Shown here: positions 50,541 to 59,308 of the stretch, piece by piece
How positions within the stretch are numbered: position 1 is the stretch's first letter
How the letters are laid out: every line of letters begins with the position of its first letter
Assembly: GCA_035765515.1 (NCBI GenBank)
Contig: DASTXN010000157.1
Location: 1 to 64,000, forward strand
DNA length: 64,000 nucleotides
DNA from: DASRSS01 sp035765515
GTDB taxonomy: Bacteria > Actinomycetota > Actinomycetes > Mycobacteriales > Jatrophihabitantaceae
Direction: 5' to 3'
Notes under the pieces: model-generated
What the model was told of the DNA's origin: nothing
The model's database searches: none
Seen by the model: the letters and a program-made list of their open reading frames with translations, nothing else
Translations under genes and position numbers: made by a program

Positions 50541-50710
50541 CGACGTTCGGCGGGGAGCCGCTTCACCGCCGTGCAATCGGTGGACGCGTTGCTCGACGTC
50601 CTCAGCCGCTACGGCCACCGGCCGCCGCGGCAGCTGGAGCGCGACCTCGAGGCGCTCGTGCGGTTGCCCTCAACCGCGGCCCGCATCACCCCGATCGCCG
50701 CTGCCTGAAC
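50541..50710 (+). repeat. Glycosyltransferase 3'-end repeat, copy B (orphan fragment)
   Basis: A gapless copy of 38685-38854 with three mismatches in 170 bp. It holds only the last 55 codons and stop of a glycosyltransferase and has no start signal of its own; the open frame running into it from the left crosses the TetR remnant and is not a gene. The remaining 69 bp to the CbiB gene show no feature beyond its start region. Confidence 0.93.
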
Positions 50711-50779
50711 ACGACCAGCAGGGCGACAGCACGGGAGCCCCGTCGGCAACATCTCGAGCGTGGACGCGATCATGGTGCC

Positions 50780-51712
50780 GTGCGTGATCGGTGGAGCGTT
50801 GCCGCGGGCCTGGTGGCCGGCGCCATGGCCGATGCCCTGGCCGGCGACCCGCGTCGCGGGCATCCCGTCGCGATCTTCGGCCGCGCGGCCGGGCTGGCGG
50901 ACCAGCGCATGTGGGCGGACTCGCGGGCGCGCGGAGCGGCTTACACCGCGGCCTGCGTGGGCGCGGTTGCCGCGCTCGGCGGAGGCGTCGAGCGCGTGGC
51001 GCACGATCGCCCGGTGCTGCGCGCGACCGTGGTCGCGGCGGCCACCTGGGCGGTGCTCGGCGCGCGCTCGCTGCGCGACGAGGCGACCGCGCTGCACGCG
51101 CTGCTGGCGGACGGCGACCTGCCCGCAGCCCGGCAACAGCTCACCCATCTGGTCGGGCGGGACCCGTCCGGGCTGGACGCCACGCAGATCGCCCGCGCGG
51201 GTGTCGAGTCGCTGGCCGAGAACAGTTCCGACGCCGTCGTCGCGCCGTTGCTGTGGGGCGCCGTGCTCGGTGTCCCAGGGCTGGTCGGGTACCGCGCCGT
51301 CAACACGTTGGACGCGATGGTCGGGCACCACACGCCGCGGTACGAGAACTTCGGCTGGGCATCGGCCCGCCTGGACGACGCCGCCAATCTGGTGCCGGCA
51401 CGTTTGACCGCGGCGCTGGTCGCACTGCTGTCCGGACGGCCCCGGAAGGTGTGGCAGGTGGTGCGCCGCGACTCGCGCTCGCACCCGAGCCCGAACGGCG
51501 GATGGTGTGAGGCCGCGTTCGCCGCGGCGCTCGGCGTGCGCTTGGGCGGACGGAACGTGTACGCCGGCCGGGTCGAGCACCGCCCGCAGTTGGGAACCGG
51601 ACGTCCGGCCGCCGCGGATGACCTGCCGCGCGCGGCACGGCTGGCCCGCCGGGTCGGCGCCGCTGCGACGCTGGTGGCTGCAGCTGTGGCGGTCCTGCGG
51701 CCACGCGGCTGA
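50780..51712 (+). CDS. cobD: Adenosylcobinamide-phosphate synthase (CbiB/CobD)
   Basis: A 310-residue integral membrane protein of the CbiB/CobD family, which links aminopropanol (or its phosphate) to adenosylcobyric acid. Diagnostic phrases are ADALAGDPRRGHPVAIFG, ARAGVESLAENSSDAVVAPLLW, YRAVNTLDAMVGHHTPRYENFGW and SHPSPNGGWCEAAFAAALGVRLGG. GTG start 50780. It lies upstream of, and separate from, the riboswitch-led cobalamin operon. Confidence 0.93.
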   Translation: MRDRWSVAAGLVAGAMADALAGDPRRGHPVAIFGRAAGLADQRMWADSRARGAAYTAACVGAVAALGGGVERVAHDRPVLRATVVAAATWAVLGARSLRDEATALHALLADGDLPAARQQLTHLVGRDPSGLDATQIARAGVESLAENSSDAVVAPLLWGAVLGVPGLVGYRAVNTLDAMVGHHTPRYENFGWASARLDDAANLVPARLTAALVALLSGRPRKVWQVVRRDSRSHPSPNGGWCEAAFAAALGVRLGGRNVYAGRVEHRPQLGTGRPAAADDLPRAARLARRVGAAATLVAAAVAVLRPRG

Positions 51713-51749
51713 AAGCCGATCGTTCCGCGGTGCGCTAGCATCAGCGCCG

Positions 51750-51883
51750 CCCGGGTCGCAAACCCCGGGCCGGTGCACCTCCAGCGAAGACCGGTGAGAA
51801 CCCGGCGCTGTTCCCGCAACGGTACTGCTCCCGCAACAGGGGGCGAGCCCGGACGCCTGGTGTGCGTCGACGAACACTGTCCT
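51750..51883 (+). ncRNA. Cobalamin riboswitch (aptamer)
   Basis: The leader before the BtuF gene carries the core of the B12 aptamer: GCCGGTGCACCTCC, then GGTGAGAACCCGGCGCTG-TTCCCGCAACGGTA and the B12-box-like GAGCCCGGACGCCTGG (51845-51860). Order and spacing match the class; the ends are approximate. It should bind adenosylcobalamin and shut off the downstream uptake/salvage genes. A GAGGAAGG/CCTTCCTC stem (51886-51893 with 51909-51916) follows immediately. Confidence 0.85.
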
Positions 51884-51940
51884 CGGAGGAAGGGCGGTTC
51901 GTTCGGCACCTTCCTCGGTGTCGCAGCGGGCGCACTTCGT

Positions 51941-51960
51941 CCTCCGCGAGCCGTTGGAGG
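51941..51960 (+). promoter_or_regulatory. SD-sequestering hairpin of the riboswitch expression platform
   Basis: CCTCC (51941-51945) can pair with GGAGG (51956-51960), the Shine-Dalgarno sequence of the BtuF gene, closing a 10-base loop. Together with the preceding aptamer this suggests control of translation. The SD abuts ATG 51961 but is six bases from TTG 51967, which favours the TTG as start. Confidence 0.55.
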
Positions 51961-51966
51961 ATGATC

Positions 51967-52941
51967 TTGTCTACTCATGGTCGCCGGGCGCTCATCGCCC
52001 TCGCAGCCGTCACCCTGTGTTCCCTATTGGCCGGCTGCGGCAGCTCCGGCGCTGCGGCCACGTCCGATCACACCCGGACCGGCAGCTCGAGCAGCCCGCA
52101 CCCGGCCGGCTTCCCCGTGACCGTGCACGCCGCAAACGGCGCCGTCACCATCGCGTCCGAACCGCACGCGATCGTGTCCCTTTCGCCGACCGCGACCGAG
52201 GACCTCTATGCGATCGGCGCGGGCAGCCAGGTCGTCGCGGTGGACAAGAACTCCGACTACCCCGCCGGCCTGCCGACGGACCGGATCGACGCCTACCACC
52301 TCAACGTGGAGGCGTTGACCAAGTTCCGTCCCGACCTCGTCGTGGCGGCCGGGCTGACCGCGGCCCAGCTGGCGAAGTTGCGGACGCTGGGCATCACCGT
52401 GCTGTCCGAACCGGCAGCGGCCCGCCTGTCCGACGCGTACCGGCAGATCATCGAACTGGGCGACGCGACCGGACATGCGACCAAGGCCGACAGCGTCGTC
52501 GCCACGATGAAGCAGCGCATCGCAGCCGTGGTCAGCAGCGTGGCGAAGCAGGCGACCGGGCGCAGCTACTACTACGAGCTGGACCAGACGTACTACTCGG
52601 TGACTTCCTCGACCTTCATCGGCCAGCTGCTCGGACTGCTCGGGCTGCACAGCATCGCCGACGCCGCGAAGGGGGCGGCGTCCAGCGGTGGGTACCCGCA
52701 GTTGGACGCCGAGTTCATCCTCAAGTCGAACCCGAACTACCTGTTCCTGGCCGACACGCTGTGCTGCCGGCAGTCGACCACGACCGTCGCAAACCGGCCG
52801 GGCTGGTCCACGTTGACCGCAGTCAAGGACGGCCGGGTCGTCGAACTCAACGACGACATCGCCTCCCGGTGGGGGCCACGGATCGTCGAGCTGCTGCGCA
52901 CCGTGGCGAACGCGATCGACACGCACCCCGTCGGGCCGTGA
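51967..52941 (+). CDS. btuF: Cobalamin ABC transporter substrate-binding lipoprotein (BtuF type)
   Basis: A 324-residue periplasmic-binding lipoprotein; the signal peptide ends in the lipobox SLLAGC. The binding domain has the BtuF/FhuD opening IVSLSPTATEDLYAIGAGSQVVAVD and the long connecting helix. TTG 51967 is chosen for its six-base distance from GGAGG; ATG 51961 is two codons upstream. Directly under the cobalamin riboswitch, so it captures corrinoids. Its stop overlaps the permease start (GTGA). Confidence 0.9.
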   Translation: MSTHGRRALIALAAVTLCSLLAGCGSSGAAATSDHTRTGSSSSPHPAGFPVTVHAANGAVTIASEPHAIVSLSPTATEDLYAIGAGSQVVAVDKNSDYPAGLPTDRIDAYHLNVEALTKFRPDLVVAAGLTAAQLAKLRTLGITVLSEPAAARLSDAYRQIIELGDATGHATKADSVVATMKQRIAAVVSSVAKQATGRSYYYELDQTYYSVTSSTFIGQLLGLLGLHSIADAAKGAASSGGYPQLDAEFILKSNPNYLFLADTLCCRQSTTTVANRPGWSTLTAVKDGRVVELNDDIASRWGPRIVELLRTVANAIDTHPVGP

Positions 52942-54032
52942 GGACGACCGTGCGCGCGGCGGACACGCCGCCGCGCGCAACACCGGATCCGGACCGCCGC
53001 GCGCTCGGAAGGGTGTCCGCGCGCACCCCGCTGCTGGTCGCCGCGCTGCTGCTGGCCTGCGCGATGGTCCTGAGCCTCGCGCTGGGACCGGTCACGATCA
53101 GCCCGGCCGATCAGGTGAGCACGTTGCTCGGGCACGTCCCGTTGCTGGGCTTCCACTCCGGTGCACCCGCCGTGAACCAGGCGATCGTGTGGGACATCCG
53201 GCTGCCGAGGACGGTTCTGGCCGGGCTGGTCGGGGCGATGCTCGCGGCCGGCGGGGCGTCCTACCAGGGCGTGCTGCGCAACTCGCTGGCCGACCCGTAC
53301 CTGCTCGGCGTGGCCGCCGGCGCCGGCCTGGGCGCCACGGCGGTGATCGTCGCGGGCCGGGCCGGCACGCTCGTGCTCCCGGTCGCGGCGTTCGCCGGCG
53401 CGGTGGCCGCGGTGCTGCTGACCTACCTGGTCGCTGCCGCGGGCAGCGAGCGCGCCGGCGGTTACGCGATCATCCTCGCCGGGGTCGCGGTCGCGGCGAT
53501 GCTCACCGCGTTCCAGACCTACCTGCAACAGCAGAACACTCAGCAGATCCAGCAGATCTACACCTGGATCCTCGGCAGCTTCTCGGTCGCGTCCTGGGCG
53601 GATGTGCGCTTGGTGCTCCCCTACGTCGCGATCAGCCTGCTCGTGCTGCTCGCGCACCGGCGCGTCCTGGACGTGCTTCGGGTGGGCGGCGACGAGGCCG
53701 CGGCGCTAGGAGTCGATCCGGAGCGGGCCAGGCTGGTCATCGTCGGCGCGGCCACGCTGGGCACCGCCGCCGCGGTGTCGGTCAGCGGGCTGATCGGCTT
53801 CGTCGGGATCGTGGTCCCGCACGCCGTGCGCCTCGCGGCCGGGGCGAGCTACCGCATCGTGCTGCCGGTGTCGATGGTCGGTGGCGCCGCGCTCCTCGTG
53901 CTCGCCGACCTCGTCGCGCGGACCGTCCAGGCCCCGTCGGAGGTCCCGATCGGTGTTATCACCGCCTTCGTCGGCGGCCCGTTCTTCCTGTTCGTGCTGC
54001 GCTCCCGGCGCAGCCAGCAGGGGGTGCTCTGA
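52938..54032 (+). CDS. btuC: Cobalamin ABC transporter permease (FecCD/BtuC type)
   Basis: A 364-residue permease of about ten helices. Family phrases include IRLPRTVLAGLVGAMLAAGG, YQGVLRNSLADPYLLGVAAGA, GLIGFVGIVVPHAVRL and TGDYWLL-equivalent VPIGVITAFVGGPFFLFVLR. GTG 52938 overlaps the BtuF stop. A basic 30-residue N-terminal tail precedes the first helix. Confidence 0.93.
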   Translation: MRTTVRAADTPPRATPDPDRRALGRVSARTPLLVAALLLACAMVLSLALGPVTISPADQVSTLLGHVPLLGFHSGAPAVNQAIVWDIRLPRTVLAGLVGAMLAAGGASYQGVLRNSLADPYLLGVAAGAGLGATAVIVAGRAGTLVLPVAAFAGAVAAVLLTYLVAAAGSERAGGYAIILAGVAVAAMLTAFQTYLQQQNTQQIQQIYTWILGSFSVASWADVRLVLPYVAISLLVLLAHRRVLDVLRVGGDEAAALGVDPERARLVIVGAATLGTAAAVSVSGLIGFVGIVVPHAVRLAAGASYRIVLPVSMVGGAALLVLADLVARTVQAPSEVPIGVITAFVGGPFFLFVLRSRRSQQGVL

Positions 54033-54033
54033 C

Positions 54034-54816
54034 GTGCTCGAACTCGATCACGTCAGCGTCCACTACGGCCGGTCGTGGGCGGTGCGGGACATCAGCGCCG
54101 CCGTGGCGCCGGGTGAATGGGTCGGGCTCATCGGCGCGAACGGCGCCGGCAAGTCCAGCCTGCTGCGTGCGATCGCCCAGCTGGAGCCGCACGACGGCAC
54201 CGTGCGCGTGGACGGCAGAGCCCTGCCACGAATCTCGCGCCGGCAGCAGGCGCGGCTCGTCGCGTACGTGCCGCAGACGCCGGAACTGCCGGCCGGCATG
54301 ACCGTCGCCGAGTACACGCTGCTCGGGCGCACCCCGCACCTCGGCTACCTGTCCGTCGAGTCCGACGCCGATCGCACGCTGTGCCGCGCACTGCTGGCAC
54401 GGCTCGGCCTGGACGCACTGGCCGGGCGCACGCTGTCGGCGCTGTCCGGCGGCGAGGCGCAGCGAGTCGTGCTGGCGCGCGCGCTCGCCCAGCAGGCTCC
54501 GGTGCTGCTGCTGGACGAGCCGACGAGCGCGCTCGATCTCGGCAACCGTGTCGACGCGCTGGAGCTCGTCGACGAGCTGCGCCGTGAACGCGGGCTGACC
54601 GTGCTCAGCGCGATGCACGACCTGACGTTGGCGGCGCAGTTCACCGACCGGCTGCTCCTGCTGGCTGCCGGGAGGCTCGCCGCCGCAGGCACGCCGGCCG
54701 AGGTGCTGGACGAGGCGCTGCTCTCGCACTGCTTCGGCGGCCGGGTCCGCGTCCTGCCCGACGAGCTCGGCGGGTTGGTCGTCGTCCCCGTTCGCCGCGA
54801 ACGAGCCACCACGTGA
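54034..54816 (+). CDS. btuD: Cobalamin ABC transporter ATP-binding protein (BtuD type)
   Basis: A 260-residue ATPase: Walker A GANGAGKSS, Q-loop VPQTPEL, signature LSGGEAQRV, Walker B VLLLDEPTSALD, and the switch His in AMHDLTLAAQF. It is the FecE/BtuD type that powers FecCD permeases. GTG start one base after the permease stop. Confidence 0.93.
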   Translation: MLELDHVSVHYGRSWAVRDISAAVAPGEWVGLIGANGAGKSSLLRAIAQLEPHDGTVRVDGRALPRISRRQQARLVAYVPQTPELPAGMTVAEYTLLGRTPHLGYLSVESDADRTLCRALLARLGLDALAGRTLSALSGGEAQRVVLARALAQQAPVLLLDEPTSALDLGNRVDALELVDELRRERGLTVLSAMHDLTLAAQFTDRLLLLAAGRLAAAGTPAEVLDEALLSHCFGGRVRVLPDELGGLVVVPVRRERATT

Positions 54817-54833
54817 ACCCGAAGGAGACGCCC

Positions 54834-55406
54834 ATGCCCGAAGCCCGTACCCCGTTGCCGCAGCACACCGAACCGGCGGCCCGCGCCCATCTGGACTCCC
54901 GGCTGCTCGTCAACACCGGCGACGGAAAGGGCAAGACGTCGGCCGCATTCGGCGTGCTGATCCGTGGCTGGGCACGCGACTGGCGCGTCGGCGTCGTGCA
55001 GTTCATGAAGAGCGGCAAGTGGGACACCGGCGAACGCAAGCTGGCCGCCCACCTGGGCATCGACTGGTGGACGCTCGGCGACGGCTTCACCTGGGAGTCC
55101 ACCGATCTCGACGCGTCCGCCGCGAAGAACGTGCACGCCTGGCAGGTCGCCAGAGCCAAGCTCGCCTCCGGCGACTACGACCTGCTGGTGCTCGACGAGC
55201 TCACCTACGTCGTCAACTACGGATGGGTCGACGTGGCCGAGGTCGTCGACGGGCTCACCGGACGCTGGCCGAAGACGAACGTCGTGATCACCGGACGCAA
55301 CGCGCCGGCCGAGATCGTCGCGCTGGCCGACACCGTGACCGACATGCAGGTGGTCAAGCACGCGTACCAGCAAGGGGTACGGGCTCGGAAGGGAATCGAG
55401 TATTGA
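54834..55406 (+). CDS. cobO: Corrinoid adenosyltransferase (CobO/BtuR)
   Basis: A 190-residue enzyme that adds the 5'-deoxyadenosyl group to cob(I)alamin-type corrinoids with ATP. NTGDGKGKTSAAFG is the distinctive P-loop; VVQFMKSGKWDTGE and LLVLDELTYVVNYGW are family hallmarks. ATG 54834 is chosen because AAGGAGA lies seven bases upstream; the frame opens earlier at GTG 54813. The stop overlaps the TTG of the next gene (TTGA). Confidence 0.95.
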   Translation: MPEARTPLPQHTEPAARAHLDSRLLVNTGDGKGKTSAAFGVLIRGWARDWRVGVVQFMKSGKWDTGERKLAAHLGIDWWTLGDGFTWESTDLDASAAKNVHAWQVARAKLASGDYDLLVLDELTYVVNYGWVDVAEVVDGLTGRWPKTNVVITGRNAPAEIVALADTVTDMQVVKHAYQQGVRARKGIEY

Positions 55407-56077
55407 TCCGCGCGCACCAGACCAGTCGCGTCGAGCACGGCCGGTCGCTGCCGATGCTGCTGTGGCGCTTCGCCGGCCCGACGTACGTGGCGTCCACCGC
55501 GTCGGCCGGCGGCGGACTCGGTCCCCGCTGGTGGATCGCCAACGCGAGCGTCCGCGACGACTACGGGCGCCACGACCTGGACGGGCACCTCGCCGAACTC
55601 GCCGCTGTGCTCGACCTGTCCGGGCGCGGTGTCGGGATGCTCACCGCGGCGGACGTGCGCAAGGTGCGCTTCGCAGCGGTCGGCGGCGTGACGGCCGAGG
55701 TCACCGTCGGCCTGACCGACCCGACCTGGGCAGCCGACCGCGCCGCTGTCGACGTTGCTTCCGACGCTGCAGCCGTGCCGGCCGTCGCCCCGCCGCCCGG
55801 CACGATCAACATCGTCGCCCAACTGCCCGTCCGGCTCACCGACGCCGCGCTGTGCAACGCGTTGTGCACCGCGACCGAGGCGAAGGCGCAGGCGCTGGCG
55901 GACGCCGGCGTCAGTGGCACCGGCACGCCGTCGGACGCGGTCACGCTCACCTGCCCCGTCAACGGCCCGGCCGACACGTTCGGCGGGCCGCGGTCGCGCT
56001 GGGGTGCGCCGCTGGCACGGGCGGTCCACCAAGCCGTGCTCGCCGGAGCGCTGGCGTGGCAGGAGCAGGCATCGTGA
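55403..56077 (+). CDS. cbiZ: Adenosylcobinamide amidohydrolase (CbiZ)
   Basis: A 224-residue CbiZ-family protein, which cleaves the aminopropanol side chain from adenosylcobinamide to give adenosylcobyric acid. Phrases include GGLGPRWWIANASVRDDY, GRGVGMLTAADVRKVRFA and, near the end, DAVTLTCPVNGPADTFGGP. TTG 55403 is used because of the four-base overlap and the family N-terminus. CbiZ enables salvage and remodelling of foreign corrinoids. Confidence 0.85.
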   Translation: MIRAHQTSRVEHGRSLPMLLWRFAGPTYVASTASAGGGLGPRWWIANASVRDDYGRHDLDGHLAELAAVLDLSGRGVGMLTAADVRKVRFAAVGGVTAEVTVGLTDPTWAADRAAVDVASDAAAVPAVAPPPGTINIVAQLPVRLTDAALCNALCTATEAKAQALADAGVSGTGTPSDAVTLTCPVNGPADTFGGPRSRWGAPLARAVHQAVLAGALAWQEQAS

Positions 56078-56571
56078 TCACGCTGGTGCTCGGCGGCGCC
56101 CGCTCCGGCAAGTCCGGTGTCGCCGAACGGCTCGCGGACCGGTGCGGCCAGCCCGTCACGTACGTCGCCACGCTGCGGGTCGACGGAGCAGATGCCGCTC
56201 TGGAGCGCCGGGTGGCGGTGCACCGTGCGCGGCGCCCCGCGCAGTGGGCCACGATCGAGACCGGCCACGACCTGCCCGCTACCTTGCGCGCGGTGAGCGG
56301 GACGGCGCTGGTGGACTCACTCGGTCCGTGGCTCGCCGACCACCCCGGCTTCGCGGTCGACGCCGACGCCCTGTGCGCGGCCGTGCTCGACCGCAACGGC
56401 GACACCGTGATCGTCTCGGACGAGGTCGGGCTCGGCGTGCACCCGTCCTCTGAGGCCGGCCGCGAGTTCCGCGACGCCCTCGGCTCGCTGAACCAGTCGG
56501 TGGCGGCGGTCGCGGACCAGGTGCTGCTCGTCGTCGCCGGACGCGTCCTGACCGTCGACGGGAGGGCATGA
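56074..56571 (+). CDS. cobU: Adenosylcobinamide kinase/guanylyltransferase (CobU/CobP)
   Basis: A 165-residue bifunctional enzyme that phosphorylates adenosylcobinamide and then transfers GMP to it. P-loop LGGARSGKSGVAE (residues 6-18), the guanylylated-His region VAVHRARRPAQWATIE, and VSDEVGLGVHPSSEAGREFRD are intact. Somewhat short for the family, the loss being in the central helices after DSLGPWLADH. GTG overlaps the CbiZ stop. Confidence 0.93.
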   Translation: MITLVLGGARSGKSGVAERLADRCGQPVTYVATLRVDGADAALERRVAVHRARRPAQWATIETGHDLPATLRAVSGTALVDSLGPWLADHPGFAVDADALCAAVLDRNGDTVIVSDEVGLGVHPSSEAGREFRDALGSLNQSVAAVADQVLLVVAGRVLTVDGRA

Positions 56572-56574
56572 CTC

Positions 56575-57291
56575 GTGCTGCGCGCCGTCGCGTTCCTGAC
56601 CCCGTTCGGCCGGGCGGGGGTTCCCACGCCACGCACCCTGGATGCGCTGCCGCCCGTCGGTGCGCTCATCGGCCTCGCGGTCGGCGGCGTGTGGTGGGCG
56701 GCCGACCGGCTCTGGGCGGCACCCGTTGCCGCGGCACTGGCCGTCGCCGCGGACGCCGCGTTCACCGGCTGCCTGCACCTGGACGGTTTGGCCGACTCGG
56801 CCGACGGGTTGCTCCCGCCGCTGGATCGCGCGCGGCGCCTCACCGTGATGCGCGACCCGGCCGTGGGCGCTTTCGGTGCGGTGACGCTCGTGGTCGTCTT
56901 GCTGGTCCGCGTTGCGGCGCTGGCGTCCGTCCACCCGACACCGCTGTTGATCGCGTCGCTCTGGTGCGCCTCGCGCACCGCGATGGCGCTGATCGCGCGC
57001 ACCATGCGCTACGCGCGGGACACCGGCGGGCTGGTGAGCGCGTTCGGTGCGGTGGACGCGGCGGGCGCGCGCTGGGCGGTGCCGCTGCTGGCGGGCACTG
57101 TGATCGCGGTGCCGCTGGCGCTGCTCGGGCAGGGGTGGCGCGGGCTGATCACGCTGGCGGTGGCCGCGTGCGGCGCGGCTGTGGTCGCGGCGCTCGCGCG
57201 GGCCCGGCTGGGCGGATTCACCGGTGACGTGCTCGGTGCTGCCGGCGTGATCGCCGAGACGGCCGGGCTGCTGGCCTTGGCGGCGCGATGA
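56575..57291 (+). CDS. cobS: Adenosylcobinamide-GDP ribazoletransferase (CobS/CobV)
   Basis: A 238-residue integral membrane protein that joins adenosylcobinamide-GDP to alpha-ribazole, completing the cofactor. The active-site phrase is HLDGLADSADGL (about 66-77), then VMRDPAVGAFG; several helices follow and the C-terminus has RLGGFTGDVLGA. GTG start three bases after the CobU stop; stop overlaps the next ATG. Confidence 0.93.
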   Translation: MLRAVAFLTPFGRAGVPTPRTLDALPPVGALIGLAVGGVWWAADRLWAAPVAAALAVAADAAFTGCLHLDGLADSADGLLPPLDRARRLTVMRDPAVGAFGAVTLVVVLLVRVAALASVHPTPLLIASLWCASRTAMALIARTMRYARDTGGLVSAFGAVDAAGARWAVPLLAGTVIAVPLALLGQGWRGLITLAVAACGAAVVAALARARLGGFTGDVLGAAGVIAETAGLLALAAR

Positions 57292-58229
57292 TCGCCGCCA
57301 ACGCGCCCGCCAACGCGTCCGCCATCCCGTCCGCCGGCGCGCACGGCGGGGACGGCGCCGCGGTCGCTGCCGCGCTGGGCATCGCGCCGGAGCAACTGCT
57401 GGACCTGTCGGCGTCGCTCAACCCGGTGGCGCCCGATCCGGTGCCCGTGCTGGCCGAGCACCTGCGTGCCGCGACCACTCGCTATCCGCACCCGGCGCGC
57501 GCCGAGGTCGCGCTCGCCGAGGCGATCGGCGTCCCGGCGGAGCGGCTGCTGCTGACCAACGGCGGGGCACAGGCCATCGCGCTGGTGGCGGCCGAACTCG
57601 GCGGCTCGGTGCGCGAGCCGGAGTTCGCGCTGCACCCGCGCGGCACGGGTCCGCTCTGGCGCTCCAACCCGCACAGCCCGTCCGGCCGCCTCGCCGGACC
57701 GGACGAGCACGCCGCGATCTGGGACGAGGCGTTCTACCCGCTGGCCACCGGTTCGTGGACGCGCGGCGATCCGGACGCGGTCGTCGTCGGCTCGCTCACC
57801 AAGCTGCTCGCCGCGCCCGGTCTGCGGGCCGGGTACGTGCTCGCCGAGCCCGACCTGGTCGCGGCCTGCCGGCGGCGGCAGCCCGCTTGGTCGCTCGGTG
57901 GCCTGGTGACCGAGGCGCTGCCCGACCTGCTCGCGCGCGTCGATCTCGCTGCGAGCGCCCGTGCCGTCCGCGAACTGCGTGCGCAGCTGACCACCGTCCT
58001 TGCCGGGCACGGCTTGTCCGCGTCGCCGTCGGACGCGAACTGGGTGCTCGTCGAGTACCTGGGCCTGCGCGAGACGCTCGCCCCGCACGGCGTGCTGGTG
58101 CGCGACTGCGCGAGCTTCGGCCTGCCGGGCGTGGCCCGCATCGCCGTCCCGGACGCCGACGGCCTGAGCCGGCTGGACACCGCCCTACGCCACGCACTGC
58201 GAACAACTAACCAGTTAGGAAACCCATGA
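57288..58229 (+). CDS. cobC: CobC-like PLP-dependent enzyme (threonine-phosphate decarboxylase type)
   Basis: A 313-residue aminotransferase-fold protein with N-terminal HGGDGAAVAAALGI and DLSASLNP, as in CobC/CobD proteins that make aminopropanol phosphate for the nucleotide loop; the PLP lysine lies in VVVGSLTKLLAAPGLRAGY. Histidinol-phosphate aminotransferase is the nearest other family, but the cobalamin context decides. Four-base overlaps with both neighbours. Confidence 0.88.
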   Translation: MIAANAPANASAIPSAGAHGGDGAAVAAALGIAPEQLLDLSASLNPVAPDPVPVLAEHLRAATTRYPHPARAEVALAEAIGVPAERLLLTNGGAQAIALVAAELGGSVREPEFALHPRGTGPLWRSNPHSPSGRLAGPDEHAAIWDEAFYPLATGSWTRGDPDAVVVGSLTKLLAAPGLRAGYVLAEPDLVAACRRRQPAWSLGGLVTEALPDLLARVDLAASARAVRELRAQLTTVLAGHGLSASPSDANWVLVEYLGLRETLAPHGVLVRDCASFGLPGVARIAVPDADGLSRLDTALRHALRTTNQLGNP

Positions 58230-59308
58230 GTCGATCACCCTTCGCCACTGCGCGCGCCGCGGTGCGTCCCATCGACCTCGCCGGCGCCGGCGCGGCCGCA
58301 GACGAGCGCACCAATCAGCTGACCAAGCCACCAGGTTCGCTCGGCCGGCTGGAGAGCCTCGGCACACAGTTGGCGGCGATCGCGCGCACCTGCCCGCCGC
58401 CGGTGCCCGAGCCGGTCAGGGTGTGCGTGTTCGCAGGCGATCACGGCGTGCTCGCCCGCGGCGTCAGCCCGTGGCCGCAGGAGGTCACCGCGCAGATGGT
58501 CGCGAACTTCTGCACCGGCGGTGCCGCGGTCAACGTGCTGGCCCGGCACGCCGGCGCGGAGGTGACCGTCGTCGACGTCGGGGTCGCCACGCCGATTCCG
58601 GCCGGGTCGGCCGCGCTGCTGCGCCGCAACGTCCGGCACGGCACCGCGGACCTGAGCACCGGGCCGGCCATGACGGCCGACGAGGCGCTCGCCGCGCTCG
58701 ATGTCGGGGCCGAGGTTGCCGCCGATGCCGTGGCGGACGGCGCACGCCTGCTGGTGACCGGCGAGATGGGCATCGGCAACACCACGCCCGCGGCGGCCCT
58801 GATCGCGGCCTGCACGGGTTCGTCCGCCGAGGTCGTGACCGGCCGGGGCACCGGAATCGACGACGCGACGCTCACCGTCAAGGTCGACGTAGTCCGGCGT
58901 GCGGTTGCTCGGCTCGGCCCAGACGCCTCGCCGCTCGACGTGCTAACCGAGGTCGGCGGGCTGGAGATCGCCGCGCTGGCCGGGTTCATCGTCGGGGGTG
59001 CAGCCGCTGGCATGCCGGTCCTGCTCGACGGCGTGATCGCGGCGAGCGCGGCCCTGGTGGCGTGCGCGTTCGTCCCGGACGCGGCCGGCTACCTGATCGC
59101 GGGACACCGCTCGTCCGAACCGGGCGCCAGCGTCGCGCTGCGGCACCTCGGCCTGGAACCGGTGCTCGACCTGGACCTGCGCCTGGGCGAGGGCAGCGGC
59201 GCCGCGCTGGCGATCCCGGTCGTGCAGGCGGCCGCGAAGATCCTTCGCGAGATGGCCACGTTCGAACAGGCCACGATCGCGGCGGGACACGCGCCGCGGC
59301 CGGCGTGA
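58226..59308 (+). CDS. cobT: Nicotinate-nucleotide-dimethylbenzimidazole phosphoribosyltransferase (CobT)
   Basis: A 360-residue enzyme that makes alpha-ribazole phosphate from dimethylbenzimidazole and nicotinate mononucleotide. KPPGSLGRLE near the N-terminus, CVFAGDHGVLARGVSPWPQEV, GEMGIGNTTPAAAL and the catalytic Glu in RLGEGSGAALAIPVV are intact. ATG overlaps the CobC stop; the stop shares one base with the CobQ ATG. Confidence 0.95.
   Translation: MSRSPFATARAAVRPIDLAGAGAAADERTNQLTKPPGSLGRLESLGTQLAAIARTCPPPVPEPVRVCVFAGDHGVLARGVSPWPQEVTAQMVANFCTGGAAVNVLARHAGAEVTVVDVGVATPIPAGSAALLRRNVRHGTADLSTGPAMTADEALAALDVGAEVAADAVADGARLLVTGEMGIGNTTPAAALIAACTGSSAEVVTGRGTGIDDATLTVKVDVVRRAVARLGPDASPLDVLTEVGGLEIAALAGFIVGGAAAGMPVLLDGVIAASAALVACAFVPDAAGYLIAGHRSSEPGASVALRHLGLEPVLDLDLRLGEGSGAALAIPVVQAAAKILREMATFEQATIAAGHAPRPA

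Noticed and set aside
49977..50708. 243-codon open frame joining the TetR region to the glycosyltransferase tail
   Set aside because: The first part is out of frame with the TetR homology and only the last 56 codons match a real protein; a chance fusion across a junction.
50541..50710. Glycosyltransferase tail copy as a small gene
   Set aside because: No start codon with SD and only the C-terminal segment of a larger fold; listed as a repeat instead.
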